Of a DNA stretch of 64,000 bases, positions 23,136 to 35,700 are shown in pieces. Source of the stretch: Spodoptera frugiperda. Its lineage: Eukaryota > Arthropoda > Insecta > Lepidoptera > Noctuidae. The DNA lies in NCBI RefSeq assembly GCF_023101765.2, contig NC_064229.1:3600001-3664000 (forward strand), given 5' to 3'. Position numbers and translations under genes: made by a program. Below the pieces are notes generated by a model. That model was given only the letters and a program-made list of their open reading frames with translations. It searched no databases and was not told the DNA's origin. Within the stretch, counting starts at the first letter, position 1. The number at the start of each line of letters is the position of its first letter.

Positions 23136-24231
23136 CAATTTTCAGTTAGCTGGATTTGTATTATTCTTGAGGATTGAATGCATTTTGAATGTTGAGAAGT
23201 TATTATACCCGAACAGTTCCCAGTTTAAAAAAGATCGCGGAAAAATTCTGATATGTTCCGAATAGATTTTTTCTTTGAAGCAAAAGCGGAGTTTCCTCTA
23301 ATGCTTGCCTACTTCTTTGCAAGATTTTAGCATGGTATTGCATCAGATAATGTACTGCACCTATACATAAAGTGTTTATTTACTTCGATGTCCTGTTACT
23401 AAGCACATAATGTACTATTGTTTCTGATCACATTTCGCACCGGTCTTGCGTAAGATTCAACCTAATCGGTTATTTGTTTTATTCAAAATATTAAGATACT
23501 TTTTCATAGATTACTCCATTAGATGCTGGTATAGTTTTAAGGGTTTTATGGCACATGCGTATATACCTTTCAACGTCACGCCTTTTATCCTCGAAAGGGG
23601 TAGGCAGAGTTGCACGTTACGGTACGGTGGCTTATGTGTATATAATAGAGTTGATTTTATTTGTCATATCATAATTACTAAGGTGGAATTTAAATGTCAA
23701 GCAAGTCATACTAATGAAAGATGATTTTACAAAAAAAAAATAGGATCTTACGTTTGCCTTCTCATTGTACTTCCATTGTTTTAAATATTTTATACAAAAT
23801 ATTGACTTAACTTATCAAAAATATTAATTCTCAATGAGTTGTCCGATACATCAAATATTTCTTGGTATTATTCGCTCCAACAAAAAGCTCCTCAACAAAA
23901 AATTATAAGTCAAGGTAATTACTAATAATTTTAATTTAGTTTATTAATCATGCGTTTATTTTTCACTATATTATTCATTTTACTTTTTAACTATATTCGC
24001 AATTATTTTTTTACTTATATGAATAAATGAATGAATAAAATAATAATTACCTATAAGTAATATTATGGATCCAGTCCGTATTCTCTGTTCCCTACTAAGT
24101 AAATGCTAAATACTTAGTAGGGACCTGTTTTCGTTATCAAAGATACAAATACACATAAAAATTAACATAACAAGAAGTCTCAATAATTATAATTTAAATA
24201 TCAGATTTCAGAAAATATCCCAATAGTAGTC

Positions 24232-24557
24232 AAGAGTCTGGAATTGTGCCCAGTATAGGACAATAGGTTCACCCCCTATTACATGGGACTTACAACACAA
24301 ATGGTGAAAATTCGTTGTACATTATACAGTGGCCTTACGTACCGTAATGTGCACCTCTGCCTACCACCTTTTTTTGAGGGGGGAAAATCATCCAATGACT
24401 TCTTCCCCCCCTTAGGTGAGGCGGGAGGGAGTGTCAAACTCTGACTAAAAACCACACCGTTCCTTCTCCTGCTTTGAGCCGGAGCCCCGGTAACCTTTTA
24501 CGTTGTCCGCAGCTCCGGACCTCTGCCTACCCCTCCGGGGATAAAAGGCGTGACATT
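24232..24557 (-). repeat. SINE family II copy, reverse, split by a family I insertion
   Basis: The family II copy is read at 24232-24365, interrupted, and resumes at about 24519-24557. See the inserted element at 24366-24518. Confidence 0.8.
24366..24518 (+). mobile_element. SINE family I inserted into family II, with 13-bp duplication
   Basis: Flanked by perfect direct repeats ACCTCTGCCTACC at 24353-24365 and 24519-24531. These are target-site duplications, which define the full extent of this family I copy and show it is younger than its host repeat. Confidence 0.85.
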
Positions 24558-24767
24558 CCGTTAATTAACATAACAATAGGTCTCAATACATATATTACAT
24601 TGTTATAATGTAAATATCAGATTTCAATAGTACTTCAGATAAGATTATTTGAGCACTACAATATGCAATACCTGATTCAATAATTGTATGAATTACATAC
24701 AAACGTACTATTTTTGTTTTATTGCTTATCTGGTGTAAGCGCGCCGTATAATCTAATGTTTGACACC

Positions 24768-24992
24768 TATATATAACTTGCCAAGCATCATCGCTTTACA
24801 TTCATTGTTATTGATCACGTCTGCTGTACGTGTCTAACAAAAATAAGCTTATTTAAATATAATTTATAAGTTTAAAGTGACTTATAATTAAAAAAGGAAT
24901 TTTAAACAAGTGGACTTTTATACAATTTAATTTATAAGTTGTATAAAGTTTGAGTGCTGTGGATTATATTGATTTATATTTTAAAAATTGAG
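24768..24992 (+). promoter_or_regulatory. probable UGT-3 promoter and untranslated first exon
   Basis: TATATATAA at 24768-24776, then an initiator-like TTCATTG at 24801-24807, then an AT-rich leader ending in AG and a GTGAGT donor at 24993. UGT-3 needs such an exon because its ATG follows an acceptor (TTTTCAG) by 3 nt. The leader resembles that of UGT-2. The implied intron is about 3.15 kb. Confidence 0.5.
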
Positions 24993-26943
24993 GTGAGTCT
25001 TTTGTTTTTGTTTAATTTTTACTTATTAAATATTTTTAGTATAGTAGTATTTGTATATAACAAATACATTTTTAAATAGAAAACAAACAATATAACTATA
25101 AAAACATTTCTATTGTTTTCCTTTGAACAATATTAAAACATCAGACGTTCGTCCTAAATTGAAAGAATTAGTAAGACGTAGTATGTCATAATAATTACTC
25201 TGTCATCTCATAGAACCGACCAGTAAAAATAATATAAAGTGTAGGTAATTAGATCTCTTGTATAAAAACATCAAAAGTGTATTCTAAATTGAGAGAATTT
25301 ATGAGACGCAGTATTGTGTTAGATAGATGAAGGTCATAATAATTACTGTCAACCCACAGTACCGACCACTATAAATAACATAAGGTGTAGGTAATTACAT
25401 CTCTTGTAAAATCCACATCTAGTTGAAATAAACAAAACATTTTTCCAGTCAAATATAAATCAGTCATATTGGTTTTCAATTCTCGTGTTCAAATTCCAGG
25501 TAATAAAAAAATGGTTGCCTCTAAAAAGCAATTGGAACATTCGAAATATAAAATTTTAATTTAAATATTTAGAACACCGGTAACAAATACTTTTTCATAG
25601 AATAGATAGGGTATCTAAACCGCGTAAAATGGCCAGTATTACTAAAAACCAGCCAGTATTAAACCAGTGTAATCGTATCTTCTAAAAATCGATTTAGAAT
25701 ACAGATAACCAAAATTAGCTCGTAAACAAATCTCGCACTTTGTACCGTGGACCAATTTGAAGACCTTGAGTTTAATCATTATTATCTAATACCATAATGA
25801 TCGGCCGTAAAGAACAGAGAATACAGCCTGTTTTTGCATACATTATTCGATTTTTTATTAACAAAGTGTGAACTCGTGTCAAAACCAGTAATACAAAAAC
25901 GTATTACTAGATGAAAGAACAACTTTTGCCTACAGCATCCTTGCTCAAACTACAATAGAAATAATATACGAAGGATCGGTCAGTGGATGCGAAACGGGGC
26001 ACTAAGGAAAAGGGACAAAAATACGCCTCATAAAGCCGTGTAAACAAAGGCGTTTAGGAGAAAATCTTCTTTAGCCCAACCAATAAAGCATTTTGAAAGA
26101 TTTTTAAAGACCTAGTAGTATCAATCTACAAAATAATATCTTAAAAAAATGGAATTTACCAATTGTTATTAGAAAACAGAATATAATACAATACTATATA
26201 GAAACAACACATACATATAAGTATATTATCCATTTCACCACTTTTTAATTCTACCCGAAAAATTCTTTTAAATGTGACTAGATTGTCAAAGCATTGATAC
26301 GTTTATATTTATTTATAAGTACCTACACTAGTGTTTCAAAACACTTGACTTAACCGTCTGAATTTCTTATAACAAGTTAATTCGTTTTTGAAAAATAATT
26401 GTCTTAAGCCGTATTTTTTATCGTGTTTAAACAAGAATAATGGGAAGATAACCTCTGGTATATTTATACTGTCTGCAAATTGACGGTAATTATGTAATTT
26501 TAGTTTTTGTTTACTGAGTTAATATTTATCAGTTTGCAATTCAAAAGTAAACAATATATCTGTCTTATTTAAAACCAGTCCCATTGGAAACATAAGAATA
26601 GATGAGTACATCTTTTACATAAATATAATATTTGAATGAGCCGTATATAATAATTTATATGACTCAAAATTTATCTTTAACTAGTGGACCCCGCAAACTT
26701 CGTTTTGCCTTGAATGTTTTATTCTGCGCATCTTTGTTATTTTTTTCTTACATAAGAACCCATAACCAAAGAATGACAAACTCAACAAAACAATATTTTA
26801 ACCCAACTGTCCGACTATTTATATGATTTGCACAAATTTATGATTATTCTACATTACTTTAATACTAGAAAATCAACGTTTCTTATTATTTATTATTTTA
26901 ATTGCAATGGTATCTACCACTAAGTAAATCTCAATGGTATCTA

Positions 26944-28013
26944 TGTTACGGTAAATCTGATTAATTGAAAATTATTAATAATTTTACAAAATTATTAATA
27001 ATAATCACACGTTTTGGTAAATGTGAATAATCGATCGAAATTTATTACTTTTAGTAGTGATTATTAATAATTCACGACACATATTGGTGAAAGTAATAAA
27101 ATAAATATAAACCCAATGTTTTTTGACCAGTATGTATTTATTTATAATATTAAACACCATCTTACGAATATATTCATTAGAGATCACACAAACAAGGTTA
27201 CTTGTACTTGCTTTAAACCGAAAGGACAACAAATTCACATATTCTGAAACTACTAGAATATTAAATAGTGTCCTAGAAGAGCACTATTTAACTAGGGGTT
27301 TTTCGACTAGGGGTAGCTCGCCACCCGACCAGAACCAGAACCGTGCGTGCGGCGCGTCGCGTTCTGCGCGCGCCTCAAAGAGCCATCAGACCACTACAGA
27401 TGGGGCTCAGTAGGGCTGATGCCTGATCCGGAGCTGCGGACTACCTAGCGGATTTACCGGGGCTCCGGCTCAAAAAGCAGGAGTAGGAACGAGGTGGTTT
27501 TAGTCAGTAATAGTCTGACACTCCCTCTCGCCTTGCCAAAAAGGGCACATTTATCACAAAATTAACAATAAAATTCTTTTAAAAATCTATCAAACTTATG
27601 CAAGAAAGTCTATCGTGGTACATAAAATTGTAACAAAAATAAAATTAACTATTATTGTTTCATTAACAAAATCAACACGAATCCTAAAAACAATCATCAA
27701 CAATCATATTTGGTTTGCCTGTAAATCTTCTGTAGCACCTATAAATGAATCAAATTTAATTAAAATAATTAAAAATTTTAAAAGTATTATCATAGAATTC
27801 AACAAATATTTGTTGTGCAAGTACAATATATTGCCGTTTAAATTGAAATAAAAATAGCATCTTGGCCACTTATTACATTTATCACTACTAGGGTAAAATT
27901 ATTAATAATAACCGACAAATGTGATTAATTTATCACTTTTACCTCGAGTTTCGGTAATTATTAATAATAATAGATAATTATTAATAATTTTCAATTATTC
28001 ACTCTTACCGTAA
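26944..28013. mobile_element. possible DNA element with about 40-bp inverted ends
   Basis: The left end GTTACGGTAAATCTGATTAA and the right end, read in reverse, GTTACGGTAAGAGTGAATAA both continue into TTGAAAATTATTAATAAT. Inside are further ATTATTAATAAT blocks and a family I SINE copy at about 27290-27540. No transposase seen, so probably non-autonomous. Confidence 0.5.
27290..27540 (-). repeat. SINE family I copy, reverse, with long GC-rich tail
   Basis: Includes the tail 'gggtagctcgccacccgacc' followed by 'gtgcgtgcggcgcgtcgcgt' before the usual 'gatccggagctgcggactac'. The 'agctcgccgcccgaccagaa' segment also occurs next to the LINE remains near 51430, which suggests a LINE-derived end. Confidence 0.7.
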
Positions 28014-28147
28014 CATCTACACCTTCTTCAACGCTCACTCATTATCTACTGATAAAGAAGAGCCTAACTGATAAAATACTTCAGCCTCTAAGTAGAAATA
28101 AAATAATAATAATACTTAATCTTTTTTCAATTATTCATTTTCAGAAT

Positions 28148-31100
28148 ATGGAAAGAATGAAGATGTATTGGTTGGCGGTCTGCCTCATGCTGGCCTGTGC
28201 TGAGGCCTCCAAGATCCTGGTGGTGTTCCCCTTACCCTCGAGGAGTCACGGAAACCTTGGTGATGGTGTCGTTAAGCATCTGCTGAATGCTGGACACGAG
28301 GTTAGTAGTCATTAAAAAGCTGTTTAAAAATACTTAAAGATATTGTCATTGTAGTTACCAAGCTATGTGATTTGGACCTGAAGATCAAGTCTACAATAAT
28401 CACATCTCTTAGGAAGAAGAAGAAATAAAAACATATTGCAAACAAAATCAGCAAAAATAATTTTTACACCTGTGGCTCACAATCGGACCAAAAACTAATG
28501 CCCGTTTTGACCAAAAACTTCTAAATTTTAAAGAAACCCTAAGCTAAGACATTTAACGTCATTTTAGTTTACACCAATCTACAAGAAAGGGGCTAGTTTA
28601 GGAGCTACGAGACTCTGCAACTGACTTTTAGTTTAGTGACCGCTTAGGAGTGATTGGTTAAAACGGCCATAAATGTCTCTACAGAGAGTACTTAACCCTG
28701 TATTCTTCTTTCAGGTGACGTACATATCACCATTCCCCTACAAAAATGCTCCCCCCACGCTCCGGACAATTGATGTCAGCAAGAACTTTGACATCATGCC
28801 AAGTAAGTTAATTATTCTATTCTTTGCATTTGTTTCTTCTGGAAAATTGTCTAAACGACCTAAACAGGCCCGAAACCCAAAAGTTATTTGTGATTTGCAA
28901 AAGAGATAAGATTACAAATAGACTATCAATATTGTACGTTTGGCGTGGTGGTTAGGTAACCGGCTGCCACGCGACGTGTAGCGGGTTCGATTCCCGCAAT
29001 GGAGCAACTCTTTGCGTGATCCACAAATTGTTATTTCGGATCTGGGTGTCATGTGTATGTGAACTTGTATGTTTGTAAACGCATCCATGATACAGGAGAA
29101 AATCCTAGTGTTTTTAAAAAAATATTACATAATTTTATAATACGATTACCAAAAATAATTTAATACCCGTGCAGAAAAGTTTTAGTTATATTTGATAACA
29201 ACTTAACAATAATTATTTTCTTCTGTTTCAGTGGATATCATGAGCATTAAGACTATAATGGACTCTCGTATTTCCCTGGACAGCATGGGTTTTATGTTGT
29301 ATATGATGGTCGAGATGATGAGGCACACAATTCAGACTGAAGGCGTTAACAAACTCCTCAATGACCCTAAAGAAGAATTCGATCTTGTTATTGCAGAGTG
29401 GATGTTCACTGACGTTCCTGCTGGGTGAGTGATATTTTCTCATCTACTTTCTAGTGGGTCCATAGTTTCTGGAGCTGGGGACTACCTAGCGGGTTTACCG
29501 GGGGGTTTGTCTCGAAAAGGAGGAGCAAGAACGGGGTGATTTTTAGTCAGTAAGAGTCTGACTCTCCATCTCGCCTTGCCCAAGGCGGGAGAAGTCACCA
29601 AATTATGTTTTTAGACTCAATATATTTTCACAATTAAATACTGCCAAAAACAAACTTTGATTGTATTTTATTACATTCATCAACAATTCTATTTTTCTTC
29701 GCAGATTCGCATCAGTATTCGATTGTCCACTTATTTGGCTGTCATCAGTAGAAGTACACTGGATGATTCTCCAACTAGTTGATCAGCCAACGAACCCTGC
29801 TTACACAGTGGACATCATGTCAGCATACACTCCACCATTGAACTTCTGGCAGAGGGCTAATGAATTGTGGAATCAAGTGAAAATCAAGTTTTTGAACTTT
29901 GTGTAAGTACTATTTTAGTTTTTTTAAATATACATACATTTACTATTTGCAGATAAAGTAAAATTCTGTTACACAAATCAATTTTAGATACACCATATAG
30001 GTAATTATAACATAAAAATAAATCTCTTCTTTTCTGCTATTCCAGATGGTTGGACGGTGTCCAAGAAAGAGCCTTCAACGAGTTGATCCATCCAATAATA
30101 TTGAAGCGTGGCAGAAAACCACCAACATTCGACGAATCCAGATATAATGCATCATTACTGCTGTCCAACGCCTACATATCCACGGCTGCTTCAATAGCTC
30201 TGCCACAGAACCACAAGTTCATAGGAGGATACCATATTGATGAGGAGGTCAAACCAATGTCCGCGGTAATTACACTGATTTATTCACTAAATTAGCCTTA
30301 CTTGGAAAATATTTTCTTTCTCGTTAAATTTTTCAGAAGAAAACTCATTTGACTTACAGTCTTAAAACTTTGAATTCTATCTAGCTTTAAATAAGAACGG
30401 TTAATTCAAACAAATGTTCTATTAAGTTTACAATGATTTTTATCTAATATTTACAGGAGTTGAAGAAAATTATGGACAACGCAAAACATGGAGTCGTATA
30501 CTTCAGCATGGGCTCCAATTTGAAGAGCAAGGACATGCCTGAGGAACTTAAGAAGAGTCTCTTGCAGATGTTTGGGACTCTGAAGCAGACTGTGCTATGG
30601 AAGTTCGAAGACAAAATGGAGAACCTCCCATCAAATGTTCACATTCTGGACTGGGCACCGCAACAAGCAATTCTTTGTAAGTAAATTAACTGTTTTTACA
30701 TCTTCGTGTTTTTATATATCCTTGGTCTTCAAAAAGACTGTTGAATGAAATGAAAAGACTTGTTACTTGACTTCTTAGACCTTTTACCTTTTAAGAGGGA
30801 AAGGGAGTGTCAGTCTCTTATTGACTAAAAACCATCCCGTTCCTGTTCCTGATTTTAGGCGGAGTCCCGGTAACTTGTTACGTTGTCCGCAGCTCCAGTG
30901 ACTTCAGAAGACTTTATAATAATCATAATTCTTCTTTTGCAGCTCATCCCAATCTTGCAGTCTTCGTAACACACGGTGGTCTTCTATCAACAACAGAATC
31001 TGTCCACTTCGGTGTACCAATTATTGGTATACCTGTATTTGCTGACCAGTTTCTGAATGTCGTGAAAGCTGTTAACAAGGGTTTCGCGCAACGAGTGGAC

Positions 31101-31722
31101 CTGTCCTATTCCATGGCTGATAAACTAAAGGAGGCTATTATCGAAGTCACAAGCAATAAAAGGTGTGTAGCTGAATTAAAAATAAAGACTTTAATAGGTT
31201 AATAGCTTTTGTCTTCTATGAGAGGTGAATTTTAAAAGGTAATGAATTGATACACTTACTTGTTTCGTGGAGTGAGCCATATTTATATACCATTTATATA
31301 GATTATGTTTTTATTTTAGATTATAAATGTTTTGTAGTAGATTTTATATTGTACAACTAAACTATGAAGTTTACTTGTAGGTAGGTTAGGCTTTTTATTT
31401 GTTTGGCTATTTTAAAATTTCTAATGACATGTTTTTCTTTAACAGATATGCAGAGAAGGCGAAGGAATTGTCCCTTATCCACCACGACCGTCCAGTGAAG
31501 CCGGGAGTTGAGATGGTGCACTGGGTGAACCACGTGATCAAGACCCGCGGCGCGCCACACCTGCGCTCCCCCGCGCTGCACGTGCCCTTCTACCAGAAGA
31601 TGTACCTGGACCTCGCCGCGGTCCTCGTCATCCTGTTCCTAGCTGGACGAGTACTCTTGAGGAAAATCTGTGCGGCGGTATGTTCGAAAAAGAAATCAGG
31701 AAGCCAAAAGAAGAACAACTAA
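28148..31722 (+). CDS. UGT-3: UDP-glycosyltransferase (UGT33-like), complete
   Basis: ER UGT of 522 residues, the only plus-strand UGT here. Coding exons: 28148-28300, 28715-28802, 29232-29424, 29705-29902, 30046-30265, 30457-30676, 30943-31162 and 31446-31722. The start is MERMKMYWLAVCLML, right after a leader intron. Putative catalytic His34 is in PSRSHGNLG. The donor-binding block YFSMGSNLKSKDMPEE is in exon 6 and the signature FVTHGGLL...PVFADQ in exon 7. A C-terminal membrane helix is followed by a tail ending KKNN, a KKXX ER-retrieval form. An AATAAA signal lies at 31794-31799. Residues around exons 3-4 match UGT-2 closely (for example VDQPTNPAYTVDIMSAYTPP in both), so UGT-2 and UGT-3 are the most recent pair of the first subgroup. 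SINEs interrupt introns 2, 3 and 6. Confidence 0.94.
28945..29110 (+). repeat. SINE family III copy, forward, in UGT-3 intron 2
   Basis: Shows 'ggcgtggtggttaggtaacc', the B-box-like 'gggttcgattcccgcaatgg' and 'gatccacaaattgttatttc'. The tRNA-like boxes belong to the SINE and not to a tRNA gene. Confidence 0.8.
29458..29600 (-). repeat. SINE family I copy, reverse, in UGT-3 intron 3
   Basis: From 'ggagctggggactacctagc' to 'gcccaaggcgggagaagtca'. Confidence 0.8.
30787..30903 (+). repeat. SINE family I copy, forward, in UGT-3 intron 6
   Basis: From 'accttttaagagggaaaggg' to 'gttgtccgcagctccag'. The 5' part is lost. Confidence 0.75.
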
Positions 31723-31793
31723 GTTACGAGTATACTGCAAAAGACTGTTTAATATGTACATAATTATTGTATTAGGTTAATAATTTAAGTGTA

Positions 31794-31799
31794 AATAAA
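31794..31799 (+). terminator. UGT-3 polyadenylation signal AATAAA
   Basis: Seventy-two bases beyond the UGT-3 stop codon. Confidence 0.65.
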
Positions 31800-32682
31800 T
31801 TTATTTAAGGTTTTTATGTGTGGGTTTTATTCTATAGTATAAATAATTTACCTATAGAATTAAATATTAGAAAAAATACCACTCATATCCACAAAATACT
31901 CAACATCTTCACGTTAGCCCGATTGCTTCCTTTCGGGCCCAGGGTCCGCTTTCCGGCTTTTTTCTCACCACTTCGCATGCCTTTTCAACGCATATAATCC
32001 GCCATAGACAAAGTGGAAAAATATCTGCTCCCCACATAGTTCACTGGTTTCAATAAGACGTGCCCGTACCAAGGTAAGCGGCACTCGTGCATTAATAAAA
32101 AATACGTGTCCACGTCGACATCCAATGGTTTTCAATGATCCACCAGACGGACTTTAATAAGAAAATGATCATCTTCCTCATTCTCGGTCGTGGGACAGTG
32201 TCTGGAGTCTGGAATTAATGTGTGTGTGTGTGTGTGTGTGTGTGGTACGAACTCTTCAATTCAACTAGGTAGAAAAATATGAGAGTTGCCTGTATAAATG
32301 CGTATCATGCCACGGTCAAACAAATTTAACCGTTTAAGAAGAACGGCATGTAGATTGAAATGAACTTATTTTCCTTATTTATAACCAACTATAGGACTTC
32401 TACTGCTCTGCTGCCATTATTGGATGTGGAATATTTCAAAGCTTAAAGTAAGAGGTGTGAAGTATAGCGCCTACTAAAAATTAAAGCAAAAAGAACCAGG
32501 AATGTGGAACTCTATCACCTTCTAATTATCGTAAGTGAGCCTATAAACCTAAACCTATACTACTGAGTATAGTGATTTAATAATAAGCCTTTGTGTATGG
32601 CGTCCAGGATCGATCGTAATGAACTGCATCATCTGCATCGAATTCGTCAGAAGAAATAAATAAAAAATATTATTCTATATTT
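31800..32682. other. gap between converging UGT-3 and UGT-4
   Basis: Contains an unassigned, relatively GC-rich patch at about 31915-32120 that could be old LINE sequence, and a (TG)n run of about 25 bases at 32219-32243. No gene recognised. Confidence 0.5.
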
Positions 32683-32688
32683 TTTATT
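32683..32688 (-). terminator. UGT-4 polyadenylation signal AATAAA
   Basis: TTTATT on the plus strand, about 105 bases beyond the UGT-4 stop codon. Confidence 0.5.
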
Positions 32689-32793
32689 AACAATCACTTA
32701 TAACAAAATAAACGTTAAAAAATAAATAATATCTACTCTTCTCCCATCTTACAGCATTACCGCTACGTTATGGCTCATCTTCTGAACGGGTTA

Positions 32794-35700
32794 TTAATTC
32801 TTCTTCAGTTTCGTACTCTTTGATGTCAATAAACTGAATATTCTCCTAACCACCAGTAATATACCAACAGCAGCTGCCAGTAGCACAGCTAGCAGATCTA
32901 GGTACGCTTGTTGGTACAGCGGCACTTGTAGCGCCACCGAGCGCAGGTGTGGGGCGCCGCGCGTGCGCACCACGTGCTCCACCCAGAAGTTCAACGCCTC
33001 TCCTGGCTTCATTGGACTGTCGTGGTATGCTGCGGATATCTCCTTTGCTTTGGCCGTGTATCTGTGAAAATAAGAACTTACTGAGCAGCCGTTCTATTTT
33101 TTTTTATATATTCTTTTAATGGGTCGACGTTTGACCGCTATCTCGCCTGGTGGTAAGTGATGATGTGACCTACGATCAAGCTCGTCTGCCTATGAGCAAC
33201 CTATTCACTCGGGCCTTAAAGACACCCAGGTTATATCCATCAGGAAACACAGACTCCGGCGACTGTTAAATGTAAACTACCAGAGAGAAATTTCGTGCCT
33301 CCGAAATGTAATAAAAGAAAGCTAACTACATTCTTCTTACCTGGGAAGATCAGGAAGAACTTTATCTAAAACGACCTTCAGGTCCTTGTGTAAGTTGTAA
33401 GAAAGGTCAATTCTTTCTGCATAACCCTTATTTCGGGCTTGGTTCGCGTTGCGGAACTGGTCAGCGAAGACAGGGATGGCAATGACTGGAACTCCATAGT
33501 GAACCGCCTCAGTGAGTGATAGAAGACCACAGTGAGTGACGAACAACTTCAAATTTTGATGGGCTGGAAGAAAGAACAAAATTGAATATCACAGATTCAA
33601 AACTATTATCACAAAAGTGTTAAGGTAAGCAAGGCCTACCCAATATGCCCTGTTGTGGCGCCCACTGCACGATGTGGACATTTTTAGGCTGGTTTGGTAG
33701 ATTCTCCTCAAACTTCCATAAAACTGTCTGCTTCAGCCCTCCAAACACCTCCATCAGACCGTTCTTCAGATCGTCTGGTAAGTCCTTGCTCTTCAAATTG
33801 GAACCCATGCTGAAGTAAATCACACCATTCTTGGCATTGTCCATAATTTTCTTCAGATCCTGGGAACATTGCAACTGATGAATTTTCAATTGATAGCAAA
33901 AATTGGTTGAAAATTACAATGATTTCGATGGAAAATTGGCATGGCAAATATGTTTATTGGTGTGTTTAGTATTTAAGTGCCTATTGCAAAAATGTTATAT
34001 TCAGAATGACTATACAAATATTAAATACAAATATTAAACTATTGCGTAGGTATATTAAAACAGATTAATCAAAGATATATGTCTGAAAGTGGAATAACAT
34101 CAATAAAGATTGATCCTAGATTTCTGATAGTGACTTTAGCTTAGACCGATGATGTTATAATTACCGATCGTCGATATTTAATGACTGAACATTTTACACA
34201 AATTTTAGTTTTAGGAACCACAACACTGTCAAAAATCTTTCCTTACATCATAAGCTTCTTTACATAGATATTGTTAACATTAAACAATACTCATATTTGA
34301 CAATTTGTAAATAGATAAGATGTGTTTACACATGTGTGTACACATCTTATCACATTATAATTTTTATCTTAATATCCAGTTTCTCCAATTCCAAAATAAA
34401 TGTTGCTATGCTAATGAAGTGTCTAAATATTATTTAAGAGAAAATCAAAACGACAAAGCCCAAACCAAATGATCTTAATATTTGGGACTATACACATCAC
34501 TTTCATTTAAGTACCCAATATACTTAAGGACTATTTCTATGACAAGATAGTCCTTACAAATTATGTTCTAAATTATTTTTCTGGTACATAACGGATATCT
34601 GACAATGTGAATGAGGCCTCTAGTCTCACTTTTTTATTTTGTGTTACTATATATATAGCTTTTTCATTTTTCTCTCAAAGACCATCGTATTAAATGTTTT
34701 AAAAACTTCTGACAAAACAAAATTGGCCTTATTTTAGACTTTACCCACCTCTGGTAATGGCTTGACTTCTTCGTTAATGTGGAAACCCCCAATGTCCTTA
34801 TAGCTTGGTGGCATTGGCACCGCATTACCAATGGCTACTTGCCAGTTGCCGAACAGTAGTGATCCGTTATATTTTAGCTCATTATAATCAGGTACTGGTT
34901 TTCCTAGCTCCTTTAGGATAGGGACTACTTGCTTTTGGTATATGGCTTCTTCAACATAGTAGAAATCACTGAAATTAATAAAACAGTGTTTTAAACTTTT
35001 TATCTAAATTATTTAGACTGGGTTGATAATTATGTTTGATCATCAATTTTTAATAATTAATTAATTTAATAAGTAGATATTTATTGTATCTATACTTTCC
35101 ATACATAACCTCACGTATGTCTACCATGCCTACCCGGCAGAGACAATTAAACGCCAATTGCTACGCTTCTTACACACGTCTTTCGCTTCATCAACAGTCA
35201 TCATTCTTTTATGCAAGCTCGTCGGTTAATATCGCCATAATCTCTATACCCATAATCCTTTCGTTTCAATAGAAAACCTCACAAGAACTTCTTTAACTCA
35301 CAAATCAGTTGACACAAATACTCACAATTTATTATTATATAATCCTTTAATTTGCGTCCATAGCTCCCGAACTCTTCCCATGAAAGTGAAGGGAGGCACT
35401 TGAGCTTGAAGGTAGTCGCTAGTATAGGCTGGGTTCATAGGACCGCTCACCAGGTTCATAACTATCCAATGTGGTCCTATAGTGGAGAACCAGATGTAAG
35501 GACATTGGAATACTGCTGAGAACCTGAAACGTACAATCCCATGTTAATTACAAAGCAAGGAAAGAAAAACGCAAAAATGAAAAACACGGTTGGCGTGCAA
35601 CAGGCAGCGGGTTCGATTCCCGCACGGAACAAATCGTTGTGTGATATACAAATCGTTGTTTCGGGTCTGGGTGTAATGGTTATGTGAACTTGTGTGTTTG

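Larger units (their letters stand above)
20581..24759. other. intergenic between cuticle-type gene and UGT-3; repeats only
   Basis: Contains family I copies at 21900-22035 and 22979-23135, a family IV fragment at 22408-22465, a family II fragment at 23569-23640 and the nested SINEs at 24232-24557. No convincing coding exon seen. Confidence 0.6.
24993..28147. other. long AT-rich leader intron of UGT-3; no coding gene seen
   Basis: Mostly unique AT-rich sequence from 25000 to 26900. Two similar stretches near 25145-25260 and 25265-25390 ('gagaatttatgagacgcagt', 'tgtaggtaattacatctctt') are an old local duplication. The last kilobase is the inverted-repeat element at 26944-28013. Confidence 0.5.

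Noticed and set aside
28945..29010. tRNA-like A and B box sequence
   Set aside because: The same motif recurs in other family III SINE copies with the same flanks, so it is a SINE promoter and not a tRNA gene.
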